A program made the translations under genes and the position numbers. The notes under the pieces were generated by a model. That model saw nothing but the letters and a program-made list of their open reading frames with translations, was not told the origin of the DNA and searched no databases. A DNA stretch of 64,000 nt. It comes from UBA10348 sp002469915. GTDB taxonomy: Bacteria; Bacteroidota; Rhodothermia; Rhodothermales; UBA10348. This document shows positions 41,640-50,962 of this stretch, piece by piece; the stretch's first letter is position 1; each line of letters opens with the position of its first letter. The DNA lies in assembly GCA_029249345.1 (NCBI GenBank), contig JAQWHM010000002.1:60556-124555 (forward strand), read 5' to 3'.

Positions 41640-41780
41640 ACACTGGTACGTTAGCCTTTGAAACCGGTAGGCGGGTTGTAATAGTTCACTTCCACGCCAT
41701 TAGGCCGGTACATCACCTCTCAGTGATGATTGGTTCTGGGTGAAGCTACCCGGTCTCTCCTGAGGCCGGGTATGCTTTTT
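41640..41780 (+). ncRNA. candidate structured RNA with intrinsic terminator
   Basis: No gene lies on the plus strand here, yet a good terminator stands at 41747-41780. Before it the sequence can fold: ACCGG with CCGGT and GGCG with CGCC enclose about 21 bases (41660-41710), and ATCAC with GTGAT forms a small hairpin. A loose TAGCCTTTG near 41651 is one base longer than the -7 consensus. It does not look like TPP, SAM, cobalamin, glycine or c-di-GMP riboswitches, 6S RNA or SRP RNA. The rest of the 400-bp gap (41511-41639 and 41781-41910) shows nothing I recognise. Confidence 0.35.
41747..41780 (+). terminator. intrinsic terminator in the 400-bp intergenic gap
   Basis: TACCCGG (41747-41753) pairs with CCGGGTA (41766-41772). 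The loop includes a small inner pairing, and a six-T run follows at 41775-41780. The orientation is plus strand, where no protein gene precedes it. Confidence 0.65.
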
Positions 41781-41910
41781 TGTAGTAAAACTGGTTTTAG
41801 TTCAGCGTGCCACATACACCATGGCAACCCTTCCCGTCGTAGTAGACTTCTAAAAGAGGAGGAGATAAACGCTCAATAGGTCGCGAACGGGACCAGTTTG
41901 TAACGCGGAA

Positions 41911-43551
41911 CTAGTTTACGACGTGAAATGCCTGAGTCTTGTCGAATACAGTATCACTGAATCCTTCTACTTGGATCCGGAAAAAGTATAAACCAGAAGC
42001 AAGGTGGGATACGTCGGTCTTAACGCTGTACCAGGCATCAGCATCTAGAAAGCCCTGATTCCATTCTTCCAAGAGCCGTCCCGACGGATCATATAAGGCG
42101 ATCGATACAAGCCCTTCCACAGAGAGGAAGTACTTGAAATTAGCCATGCTGACGGCCGGATTGGGAAATGCACTCGTCAATAGATAAGACGAGGGCGAAT
42201 CGATGTCTAGTTCCATGCGGGCTAACTCTTGCTTCCGACCGTCCGAATGAGCCGCGATTAAGAGATAGATGACCGCTGTTTCACCAGCAAGTGATGCGTC
42301 GGTCCATGTGGACACGGTAAGCGCGTCATCAACGACGGTTTCCGTTCCTTTACTGGAGATTTTTTCTAGCACGAGGGTTTCGATACCGAAATTATCCGTT
42401 ATGGACCACGATATGTCCACTTGCTGATTCTGCTGTACACCTACGGCCAGATCGGCTTCTCCTAATGGCTCGTTTCCGGTCTGTAAAAGACTCGTCACAT
42501 CAGAGATTAATCCGGGAATCAATGCGTAGTTATTATTCCCAGGACATGCGGTGGAACTGAAATCCCTATGCCCTCTAATAAGGGTTGGAGACACCCCGTA
42601 GCGCTCGCTTAAGAATGAAAACAGCGTTACATACGTATTATAAGCTGCTGGAGTGATTTCCTGTTCGCAGTGAGAACCTTCGGGAGGGTGATAACATCCC
42701 ATAATGACGGTTCCAATATTGCCCGAATTTGCTCCTCCAACGTGCGCTCCACGAGCTAGAACTGGGACCTGAGATAATGACGTACTATTGTCCATGAATG
42801 GTCGTCCTTGATACAGGCGACCACCTCTGTCTATAGCGAACTGATATCCGATGTCGCTCCAGCCACGGATATTCTGATGCAGGGCTTGCATAGCTCGCAT
42901 CTGAGCCTTGCCCTCTTCCTCCGTGTCTGCTGAATAACCGGCGGCGTGATGCCATGTTATGTACTTGTAAGAGGACGAAGCAAGGTTTACCGGGCTACCG
43001 AGTTGAAAGGGGCGTGCGTTCCATTCTGCCCGGGTGATTAGACGCGGGGGGATGATGTCACCAGATTGTTGTCCTGTAAATGGTAGCTGGTCGGGGGCAG
43101 GAAGCTGGTCTGCGTCATTTTCGTTAGAAAACACGCCTCCATTTCTCACTACAGCCATTTCACCTTCCCGTGTCTCAAGACGAAACTCAAAACCATTCGA
43201 GGCAAAACCCTTTGAATTTCTGTAGCCTGCTATCGCAGTTCCACCTGTAGCGGAGAAAATGATAACGGCCTGTTTCCAATCACCCCAGTCTCCGTTAGTT
43301 CGGAATCTGAAAAATGCCGATGCATCTTCATCCAGAGTCCCGAACTCGACCGCGGCACCATTGATGGTCTGAGGAAATAGGTCTGTCCTGTAAACCTTTA
43401 GTGCTTTCTTGCCACTGATTGATTCTGATGCGTACTCAATCGCAGTAAATTCGTCTAAGACGTCGGCTAAAATCTGACCACTTGTTTCTCTTGCAACAAA
43501 TAGTAAGAGTAAGACGACAACAAAATTTTTCACTCGTCCCCTAATCCTCAT
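41911..43551 (-). CDS. secreted PGRP-type N-acetylmuramoyl-L-alanine amidase with type IX sorting domain
   Basis: A 546-residue protein with a signal peptide (1-25). Residues about 165-355 are a peptidoglycan-recognition/amidase_2 domain with complete zinc chemistry: His201 (YITWHHAAG), Tyr236 (IGYQFAI), His328 (RGHRDF) and Cys336 (TACPG). It should cut the amide between muramic acid and the stem peptide. The C-terminal 85 residues (TSAFPNPAVSMANFKYFL, later LASGLYFFRIQ) form a type IX sorting domain. It is the last gene of an operon with a TonB receptor, a large secreted protein and a PorV-like protein, 15 bases after the PorV-like gene. Its target may be other bacteria's cell walls (inference). 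Confidence 0.88.
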   Translation of the reverse strand: MRIRGRVKNFVVVLLLLFVARETSGQILADVLDEFTAIEYASESISGKKALKVYRTDLFPQTINGAAVEFGTLDEDASAFFRFRTNGDWGDWKQAVIIFSATGGTAIAGYRNSKGFASNGFEFRLETREGEMAVVRNGGVFSNENDADQLPAPDQLPFTGQQSGDIIPPRLITRAEWNARPFQLGSPVNLASSSYKYITWHHAAGYSADTEEEGKAQMRAMQALHQNIRGWSDIGYQFAIDRGGRLYQGRPFMDNSTSLSQVPVLARGAHVGGANSGNIGTVIMGCYHPPEGSHCEQEITPAAYNTYVTLFSFLSERYGVSPTLIRGHRDFSSTACPGNNNYALIPGLISDVTSLLQTGNEPLGEADLAVGVQQNQQVDISWSITDNFGIETLVLEKISSKGTETVVDDALTVSTWTDASLAGETAVIYLLIAAHSDGRKQELARMELDIDSPSSYLLTSAFPNPAVSMANFKYFLSVEGLVSIALYDPSGRLLEEWNQGFLDADAWYSVKTDVSHLASGLYFFRIQVEGFSDTVFDKTQAFHVVN

Positions 43552-43566
43552 CTTCTATTGCCTGTC

Positions 43567-44607
43567 TTAAAACTGAAGGTTCAATGTGTACCAGTGCGTC
43601 TGCTCCAGACGTCCAAAATCGGCATAAGCATAATCGAAACTCGCTCGTGTAGACCGATCAATTCGGAGATTGAATCCAGCACCCAATGTTACACCTTGCT
43701 CGCCATCTGTTTCGAACGCATTCCGATACCCGCCGCGCAGAGCAAATAGGTTTCGGAAAGAGTATTCCATACCCATATTTACGTATTCGCTGTTATCGTT
43801 GGGATGAGCAGCATCGGTTAACACAACAATGTGATGGTCGGCTGTTTTAATGGCATCCCAAGCGAGACCTACCCTGAACATGAGTGGCAGAGCATGGCGA
43901 TCCATCAAGTACTCAGAATTAACAATCTCAACGTTTCCTTCCTGTGAGGTGGATGGATCCGTACTAAAGATGATGTCACGTCCAGACATTTGCATCTTCG
44001 GACCAAAGTTAGCCATCGAAGCCCCAAGACGAAGGTTTTGATACGGAGTGGTGAAAAGAACACCGATATCGAAGGCTGTTGCATTTGCTGAGCTGTGCCA
44101 GATTTGCTCTCGGATGTACTTAATTGTAGATCCAATTGAGAATCGATCAGTCAGTGCGCGAGCATAACTAATCTGAAGGGCTAGATCCTGCTTCTTGAAC
44201 GACTCGCCCGTTCCACCTGGGGCGGAGGTCGTTCGGACTTCCATGTCTCCAGAATCGAGATAGAGCAGGCTGGCTGCCATCGTGCCCAAATTACCAATGT
44301 TGATACCGAAGGCAGCGTAGTTGTAGGATATGTTTGCCAGGTACTGGGTATGGGAAAATTGAACAGCACCTCCCGTAATTGCGGTCAAACCCGCTGGATT
44401 CCAGTACAGAGCGGACAAGTCATTTGCTTGAGCGACGAAAGTACCGCCCATTGCAATGGCTCTGGCCCCTACGCCGAGCTTCAAAAACTGCGCAGAGGTG
44501 GTCCCCACTTTGGTTATCGTCTCGGTCGCGCCCCCTTCGGACAGGCTCTGAGCTCCAGCTGGAAGCAACAGAAACGCCAGAAGGAATATGACAGTGGTTC
44601 GTTTCAT
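43567..44607 (-). CDS. PorV/PorQ-like outer-membrane protein
   Basis: I take the ATG at 44607 (MKRTTVIFLLAFLLLPAGAQ), 346 residues with a signal peptide. The pattern GTTSAQFLKLGVGARAIAMGGTFVAQANDLSALYWNPAGL is the signature of the PorV/PorQ (FadL-like) family, and the rest is a run of amphipathic strands ending in LNLQF. PorV shuttles type IX cargo to its attachment machinery in Porphyromonas. Four cargo-like proteins with sorting domains are encoded within about 11 kb here, so this may serve them. The other core type IX genes (sov, porK-N) are not in the window. Confidence 0.85.
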   Translation of the reverse strand: MKRTTVIFLLAFLLLPAGAQSLSEGGATETITKVGTTSAQFLKLGVGARAIAMGGTFVAQANDLSALYWNPAGLTAITGGAVQFSHTQYLANISYNYAAFGINIGNLGTMAASLLYLDSGDMEVRTTSAPGGTGESFKKQDLALQISYARALTDRFSIGSTIKYIREQIWHSSANATAFDIGVLFTTPYQNLRLGASMANFGPKMQMSGRDIIFSTDPSTSQEGNVEIVNSEYLMDRHALPLMFRVGLAWDAIKTADHHIVVLTDAAHPNDNSEYVNMGMEYSFRNLFALRGGYRNAFETDGEQGVTLGAGFNLRIDRSTRASFDYAYADFGRLEQTHWYTLNLQF

Positions 44608-44636
44608 GATTCGAATTCGAAAATATCCGTGTGACA

Positions 44637-47600
44637 TTATTTGATCACCGCGAATTTGCCAATGAACTTGCCTTCGACGGAGTCTACATGGTAAATGTAG
44701 AGGCCATAGGCGATGTTCATGTTGTCCTTGGTGCGAAGGTCCCAAAACACTTTTCCGTCGTCTAGTGAGGAATCATGGATGATCGTATCCACCAGTTCTC
44801 CAGCAAGGCTGTAGATGCGAATGGTGCATTGAGGAGGGATGTTTGCGAAATACAAGCGACGATCACCACGTTCTGAACGAGAAACAGGATTACGAGGCTC
44901 TAATTCATTTGTGGCTACATATGGATTAGGCACGACATAGATGTCTCGTAATTCCTCTTTTGCTAACTCAGCATCCGTCGAAGCAGACACGGTTCCAAAG
45001 GTGAACAGATCGTCACTGTTAAATGGTTTATGTGTCTGGATATAGAACACATCACCCGTACGCAGTTCTGAGCCATTGTCGACAAAGGTAATTTGCCAAC
45101 TAGCGGTCATTGCGCCGTTCACGATGTCTAGAAAAATTATGGGCTCATCAATACTCCATGCCCCGTCTCTATTGAGATCCGTAGCAAAGACGTCGATCTG
45201 TTGATTGGCCTGAGTTAGGTTTGTGACCGTAAAGGGAAGGGGAATGTTATTTGAGAAGCCCGTCGAGACCATCTCATCGTCAAAAACAACCTCATAATCA
45301 TTAGGCTGAGCAATTCTGCCTGGCCCAGCCCTAGCGATAGCTACCTCATACTCAACACTCTTTCCTCCTGTCGACCAACCAGTTTGTTCGGTGTCAATTT
45401 CCAGCTGTTTGTCGTCAACAAATAGCTGAATGCCATCAAAGATGGGATTGGACTCCTCTAAGGCCATCAGATTGCTTCGCAAGATTGGGAAATAGCGAAA
45501 CGTTGCGTTAAGGATATCGCCATCTGTAATGGTTGGAGATAACACCTGCACTGAGCCCGAAAGAGGGTTTAATATATAGTCGACAGGCTGTTCTAGGATG
45601 GCACCGTTTTCCGTGGAAAGGACGAACGAATCGGAGCGAATGTTTTGGAAGCCTAGTGAAGAGGTCTTACCCACGACCGCCTTAATCTGGGTTTGGATCG
45701 TATTCATGTCTTCGACTGAATACCGTACATCTGGAATTTTCTCGAAGGATAGGGCGTACTGAGCACCATCTTTAACGGCACTCTCATCCAAAATGCGGAC
45801 GGTAATATCTCCCGTTCCATAACCGGATGAACGTTGTAGTCCGCCGGCTGCTTCAATGGACGGAGACACATAGCCAGCTGTCCTTGGCCGAGGCACCACT
45901 CTTTTCGTGTTCGTATCGAATATGTAGGAGTCCGTTACGGGATTGTAGGTAATAGTTTTAGCCGTTTCGCTCGGGGGGATACCGTTTGCGAACTGACCAT
46001 CCTGACCGGGAGCATAGCCTCTGTCATACGCAGTAACCGCATAATAATAGGTTTGTCCATTTGTAACGTCAGTGTCTACGTACGAATGAAACAGGCCGGT
46101 GTCATCACCTAAGTCAAAAGAGACGCCGCGCTGTGGAAAAACTATTGGACTCGGTCCTTTTAGTCCATTTTCTAGGTCAAACTTCGCTTCAACACCCACC
46201 TCATTGGTGAGTGGCTGAAACAAGAATTTAGAGCCGTTGATATCGGTAATGGTCTGCCGGTCGCTAAATTCGTGATCTGTCGAGCGATAGATAGCATATC
46301 CTTCGAAATCCCGATTTCGAGATAAAGGATCCACAGATAGTTCTGCTCGATTCTCCCAATAGAGGGTCACTTTTTCGTCGCCGGGAACGGCTCGAAGGAT
46401 CGGCTTGTCTGGCGGACGAGCGAATCGATAACCCACATCGAAAATTTGCTGTACGGTTTCTGCGTTTAGGCGTAGATCAGATAGGTTTTCGCCAACGAGC
46501 AAGGCGATTGAAAAGCGTTTCGTTTCCCCAGCTCGGAGTGGAAAGGAACCCGATCCGTACAAAAAGACATAATCACCTGGATCCGGTTGGACTTCATCAA
46601 AACGGCCAGGAGTTACCCAATCCCAAACACGTTCATCGTCGCGGATATTAGATCCAGAAAAGAACGGTGAGGAAAAGGAGGTGAGGCCAATCATGTCGGA
46701 TTCATCAATGTCCGTGAACTCGAAATTCGGTTCGCCTGGCTTCGTGATGTCATATTGATCGCCAGCAGTGGGAATCCCATCGCCTTCTCCTGGATCACCA
46801 GTACCTGGGATTCCATCAATTCCTAAATCATCTCTATCAGCGTTCCAATCGTTATCGTTGTCGATGCCGTCGGTCCAACTTTCATCGATCATTCCATCGT
46901 TGTCATTATCGATGCCGTCTCCAGCGTAGAATACGCCATTGATCCTCTCATTCCCGAGACCCGGGCTTTCCAGGAATTTATACCCGAAATACCCCGGTGT
47001 ACGGCCTGGGACGTCAGAGATTTGATTGTCGTCCCAAGCAAATACCATGTTTCGTTGCTCATCGAAGAATGCGCGATCATCCTGCCAGTCTCCCGGACCA
47101 CCAACATGGGGATCGCCCCACATTCCAAACGTGACCTTATCGAGATCTTTGTCACTCTTATTCGAAATCTTGTAAACAAGGAAGATGGCATCTTCAGCAA
47201 GCGGGTTGGCCCACTGGTATAAACGAACTTCGGTTTCTAACCCCAGTCCTTTTTTGGTGGAGTCACCGTTGAATGGGTAGTAATGAAATTCCTTGTTGGA
47301 ATAGTCATTCATGAAGTAGAGGGCTTCCTTATCTGCGTTTGAAGCGCCTTGCTGCAACGCTCCTGGCCATACGTACTCTTTGAGGTTCGGGTTGAACCAT
47401 GAATCGGGCCAAGAGTCGGGTTTGCCATCTAAGTCCTTATCCTCAGCGTCTGAGGTGGGAATCTGATCTGAAGTAGCTTCAACGACTTCTATTCCATCAA
47501 AATTACCTACCGGTTGTGCACAAGGAATAGGCTGCCAGCCCCATCTCTCGGAAAGATCAGGAGACACTTCCGCTCCATTCGAAACGATACCATCGGAGAC

Positions 47601-48020
47601 GATATGCATAACCCAGACCGGGTTGCCTTGATCATCAAATACCTGTTGACCGTTTTCATCCCTTTTGAGAACACTTTTTGGGTCTTTGTGACCTATGTCA
47701 ATCACTTCAGCGGCCACAAAGGGTCCAAATTCGTATCCATATCCCAAACCGTTCCAAACGATGTCTGTCAGGGTATTGCCCGGAGACGAGATGGAACCAA
47801 AATTGAGAATCTGAGCCGTGATCCTATTGCCATTTAGAATGGCTTCCCGACGGGTCGTTTGATCTATAAAACAGTCTGATGCAGCAGCGCCTCCTTTCAT
47901 TGAAGCCTGTGTATCTAACCAACGACCTTGTTGCTTGTAACTCCATCCTCGTTCCCGATCCTGAGAAGCGACCGGTAATGCGATAAATGCGATGAGGACG
48001 AATAGGGCGAATGATTTCAT
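44637..48020 (-). CDS. very large secreted protein with sorting domain and Asp-rich segment
   Basis: From the ATG at 48020 the protein has 1127 residues with a signal peptide (MKSFALFVLIAFIALPVASQ). The middle holds an Asp-rich segment, DGIDNDNDGMIDE and DGIDNDNDWNADRDDLG, like thrombospondin type 3 calcium loops. Fibronectin III-like strands (PGDEKVTLYWENRAE; YYYAVTAYDRGYAPG) follow. The C-terminus (PNPYVATNELEPRN, IYSLAGELVD, GLYIYHV) is a FlgD-like or type IX sorting domain. No catalytic motif is evident. It lies 47 bases after the TonB receptor and 29 bases before the PorV-like gene, in one operon. It is probably surface-exposed; its function is unknown. Confidence 0.82.
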   Translation of the reverse strand: MKSFALFVLIAFIALPVASQDRERGWSYKQQGRWLDTQASMKGGAAASDCFIDQTTRREAILNGNRITAQILNFGSISSPGNTLTDIVWNGLGYGYEFGPFVAAEVIDIGHKDPKSVLKRDENGQQVFDDQGNPVWVMHIVSDGIVSNGAEVSPDLSERWGWQPIPCAQPVGNFDGIEVVEATSDQIPTSDAEDKDLDGKPDSWPDSWFNPNLKEYVWPGALQQGASNADKEALYFMNDYSNKEFHYYPFNGDSTKKGLGLETEVRLYQWANPLAEDAIFLVYKISNKSDKDLDKVTFGMWGDPHVGGPGDWQDDRAFFDEQRNMVFAWDDNQISDVPGRTPGYFGYKFLESPGLGNERINGVFYAGDGIDNDNDGMIDESWTDGIDNDNDWNADRDDLGIDGIPGTGDPGEGDGIPTAGDQYDITKPGEPNFEFTDIDESDMIGLTSFSSPFFSGSNIRDDERVWDWVTPGRFDEVQPDPGDYVFLYGSGSFPLRAGETKRFSIALLVGENLSDLRLNAETVQQIFDVGYRFARPPDKPILRAVPGDEKVTLYWENRAELSVDPLSRNRDFEGYAIYRSTDHEFSDRQTITDINGSKFLFQPLTNEVGVEAKFDLENGLKGPSPIVFPQRGVSFDLGDDTGLFHSYVDTDVTNGQTYYYAVTAYDRGYAPGQDGQFANGIPPSETAKTITYNPVTDSYIFDTNTKRVVPRPRTAGYVSPSIEAAGGLQRSSGYGTGDITVRILDESAVKDGAQYALSFEKIPDVRYSVEDMNTIQTQIKAVVGKTSSLGFQNIRSDSFVLSTENGAILEQPVDYILNPLSGSVQVLSPTITDGDILNATFRYFPILRSNLMALEESNPIFDGIQLFVDDKQLEIDTEQTGWSTGGKSVEYEVAIARAGPGRIAQPNDYEVVFDDEMVSTGFSNNIPLPFTVTNLTQANQQIDVFATDLNRDGAWSIDEPIIFLDIVNGAMTASWQITFVDNGSELRTGDVFYIQTHKPFNSDDLFTFGTVSASTDAELAKEELRDIYVVPNPYVATNELEPRNPVSRSERGDRRLYFANIPPQCTIRIYSLAGELVDTIIHDSSLDDGKVFWDLRTKDNMNIAYGLYIYHVDSVEGKFIGKFAVIK

Positions 48021-48067
48021 TCGACTGCTGTCTGAAAGTGTGAAAATGGTGTTTTGGAGCATGGGTT

Positions 48068-50842
48068 TTAGAATGATAAAGTGGCTCCAATTCTCACCTC
48101 GCGAGGTGAGCTGTAATAGTGGGGGCGAGTATTGTACTCATCCAAATTCTGAATCCCTGGCAGATCATAAGCCGATCGCCAAGAAGCATGAATCCCACGT
48201 TGTTCATTCAAGGAATAGGTCGCACGTCCGGTGTCACTGAAAACAGAGTTTTCATTGAGTTTGTCGAGGAGATTGAACACTTTCGCGAAGAGTCGAAGGT
48301 GAGAATCGCCTTTCATGGGAATATCTCTGTATATGTGCATATCCAACTTGGTCCTTCCTGGCTTACGCTCCTGATTGGGAAGCTGGTCAATCTTCTGATC
48401 AAACAACTGAGGCGTGTAGGGATAACCGGTTGAGTAGGAGGAGATGAACGAAGCACCCCATTTGCCGGGCTGTGTGAGGGTAACCGTCGCGGATAGAATG
48501 TGTCGCTGATCAAAACCAAGCGGAATCAGCTCCAATTCATTTTCCCGACCAGACAAATGATTGTAGAAGAAGGCATTTGTCTGATTGTTATTACCCTCCG
48601 CAATCTGAAAGGTGTAGTCCACATTGGCAGAAAGTATTCCGCCCGGACTCCTTCTTTTTGAAAGAGCGAAGGTAACACCCTTCACGTTGGCATAATCTCT
48701 ATTTAAATAGATGTTGTAAACATCCTCACCAGCGATGGAGCTAAACCGAATGGTCTGAAGTGCTAGATAATCGCGGATGTCTTTAAAGAAACCGGTGATG
48801 TCAAATGCGAGTGTCCCAGAAAGCGCTTGCTGGAGGCCAATTTCGTACTGAACCGTCCGTTCTGGACGCATATTCGTGTTTCCAAACGTCGGCGTGCCAC
48901 CCACTCCGAATTCAAACTCCGGATTTAGATAGAGATTTCTAAGACGGGGCATCTGGGCGAAATGTCCGTAGGAGAAATGGATGATTCCAGTGTCCGTGAT
49001 AGGGAAGGAGACGCCAAGTCGCGGCATAAGAACCAATGTAGCATCGGCCTCGAGTTGTGATTCTGTATAGTCCCCTTCGTGGACTGGAGGCTCCAGCAAG
49101 TTCGGAAAGTATGTTCCATTAGGGTCGAATCGCTCAAAGCGAAGACCGGCGTTTATAATGAAGTCATCAAATTCCAACTTGTCCTGTGCATAAGCACTGA
49201 ACTCCATTACGGTCTGATTATCGTAGCGGTCATGCGTTGGTGTGTCCACGTCCGGGACCTCTGGTTCCGGATAATTGTCGCCATCATACAAGACAACAAA
49301 GTTTTGACGATCGAGCCAATGTTGGTTCAGTTCGATTCCGATCTTAGCCTCATGAATAATGCCCATCTGCTTCGTTAAGTCAGCTTTGATACGCAATGAA
49401 TTTGAGGATTCGTAGACGTGCCCTTTTTGATTTCCGCCAAAAACGAATTGGTTTCCCGGGAAGCCGATGATATTTCCAGTGGACACATATCGAGGATCAA
49501 GCGGGTTTTCGTACAAAAACGTCTTTGCCACGTTTGAGGCAAGGGATGCTTTTACCGTGTAAAATGACCGGTCACTTAATGTTTGGGTCCAATGGAGGCT
49601 GTTGTTATACGAGCGATCACGGGTACTTAACGTGCCATCGGGATTATATTTGTAGGCAAAGCTGTAGGACTTGCGTTTTGCACCATCCATCATGAACGAG
49701 TATTCCAGCTTGGATCCTGAAAACGGCTTCATGCTAAGCTTTGCAATGAAATTTCCACTTTCACGTGGGTTCAAGGCGACAGATTTTCCCGGGATAGGAT
49801 CGCCCTCTCCATATTCATACCACGGCTTTCCGTGGATTTCGTAGTACCACAAAGGACCACCATAACCAGGAATGAACTCTTCAATCACTTCCTGGAGGCC
49901 AGGATCTCCGTTAAAGTTGGCTGAGTCAGAAGGGAGATGTAGGTTTTTGCCGAAAATCGTGCCTTCATTTCGGTCGTATCGGCCTGAAAGAAAAAACTTG
50001 ATTCCCTTGGCGAAAGGAAGACTTCCAGAAAGCGTTCCTTCACCCGTAAAAACATTCATACTCAAGTCGCTCGGCGAAGTAGGATCTCCAAACACGTTAC
50101 TATGCTTGGTGACGTTATCCCCTCCGTAAAAGCTGAGAGAGCCTTTGATCTTATCCGCTCCTTCTTTTGTCACCAAGTTGACGATACCTGACATGGCCTT
50201 ACCATACTCAGCATTAAATGCACCGGAAATCACGGTCATTTCTTGGATGGCATCCGCTGCCACGCTTGTGGCCAATCCATTTGTATCGAAGGGATTGCCC
50301 ACAGACATGCCGTCAACGAGATAGGAAATTTCGTTACTTCGGCCACCTCGAATATGAATCTCACCGCCCGGCCCCTGGTTTACACCAGCTTGCGTTACAA
50401 GGACTCCGAAGAATCCTTCAACGGGTAGCGCGTCTATTTCTTCAGCAAGGACCGTTTTTCTTGAGGAAGTAAGGTCCTTCTGGACCATCGGGCGCTCTGC
50501 TTGAACGATAATCTCCTGTCCTTGAATGATTTCCTCTGACATCTCGAGGTCGTAACGAGTCGTCTGATTGGTAGAGACCCGAATACCTGAAATGATTTGA
50601 GTAGAAAATCCGATGTAGGAAAAACGCAGCGCATAGTCTCCCGGGCGTACGTTCAGGATGATGTAATTGCCGTCTACATCGGTTGTCGTTCCCTGAGTGG
50701 TACCGTCAATTACGACATTCACTCCTATGAGTCCTTCACCGTTACCTGAGTCGGTCACTCGACCGGCAATTTTGCCTTGAGCGAAGGCTAAATGAGTCCC
50801 AAGGAGAAAAAGAAGAGCGAAAAGAGTGCTTATTCTTCGCAT
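48068..50842 (-). CDS. TonB-dependent receptor with carboxypeptidase-regulatory domain
   Basis: From the ATG at 50842 (signal MRRISTLFALLFLLGTHLAFAQ) the protein has 924 residues. Residues 23-105 are a CarboxypepD_reg-like domain (GKIAGRVTDSGNGEGLIGVN, TDVDGNYIILNVRPGDY). The plug is at about 120-235 (HIRGGRSNEISYLVDGMSVGNPFD, AEYGKAMSGIVNLVT), then a 22-strand-type barrel ends in GATLSF. No SusD is present. The next genes encode a large secreted protein, a PorV-like protein and an amidase, so this receptor may belong to a secretion or surface-assembly unit rather than a nutrient importer (inference). A terminator separates it from the FG-GAP gene upstream. Confidence 0.9.
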   Translation of the reverse strand: MRRISTLFALLFLLGTHLAFAQGKIAGRVTDSGNGEGLIGVNVVIDGTTQGTTTDVDGNYIILNVRPGDYALRFSYIGFSTQIISGIRVSTNQTTRYDLEMSEEIIQGQEIIVQAERPMVQKDLTSSRKTVLAEEIDALPVEGFFGVLVTQAGVNQGPGGEIHIRGGRSNEISYLVDGMSVGNPFDTNGLATSVAADAIQEMTVISGAFNAEYGKAMSGIVNLVTKEGADKIKGSLSFYGGDNVTKHSNVFGDPTSPSDLSMNVFTGEGTLSGSLPFAKGIKFFLSGRYDRNEGTIFGKNLHLPSDSANFNGDPGLQEVIEEFIPGYGGPLWYYEIHGKPWYEYGEGDPIPGKSVALNPRESGNFIAKLSMKPFSGSKLEYSFMMDGAKRKSYSFAYKYNPDGTLSTRDRSYNNSLHWTQTLSDRSFYTVKASLASNVAKTFLYENPLDPRYVSTGNIIGFPGNQFVFGGNQKGHVYESSNSLRIKADLTKQMGIIHEAKIGIELNQHWLDRQNFVVLYDGDNYPEPEVPDVDTPTHDRYDNQTVMEFSAYAQDKLEFDDFIINAGLRFERFDPNGTYFPNLLEPPVHEGDYTESQLEADATLVLMPRLGVSFPITDTGIIHFSYGHFAQMPRLRNLYLNPEFEFGVGGTPTFGNTNMRPERTVQYEIGLQQALSGTLAFDITGFFKDIRDYLALQTIRFSSIAGEDVYNIYLNRDYANVKGVTFALSKRRSPGGILSANVDYTFQIAEGNNNQTNAFFYNHLSGRENELELIPLGFDQRHILSATVTLTQPGKWGASFISSYSTGYPYTPQLFDQKIDQLPNQERKPGRTKLDMHIYRDIPMKGDSHLRLFAKVFNLLDKLNENSVFSDTGRATYSLNEQRGIHASWRSAYDLPGIQNLDEYNTRPHYYSSPREVRIGATLSF

Positions 50843-50909
50843 GATTCGTGCGTTTAGGGGTCTCAGGCGTCCAAATTGGGCCTGGTCACATGGTTCAGAA
50901 ATAGAACCG

Positions 50910-50944
50910 AAAAAAATGGGGAGGCCCTCGAAGGGCCTCCCCAT
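50910..50944 (-). terminator. intrinsic terminator after the FG-GAP gene
   Basis: A perfect 13-bp stem (50916-50928 with 50932-50944) with a 3-base loop is followed on the minus strand by six Ts. It closes the FG-GAP transcript, so the TonB receptor operon begins with its own promoter in the remaining 70 bases. Confidence 0.9.
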
Positions 50945-50962
50945 GAGTCAAAGTAAGAGCTC

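Noticed and set aside
41640..41780. TPP, SAM, cobalamin, glycine or c-di-GMP riboswitch
   Set aside because: None of the conserved core sequences of these classes is present and no plus-strand gene follows.
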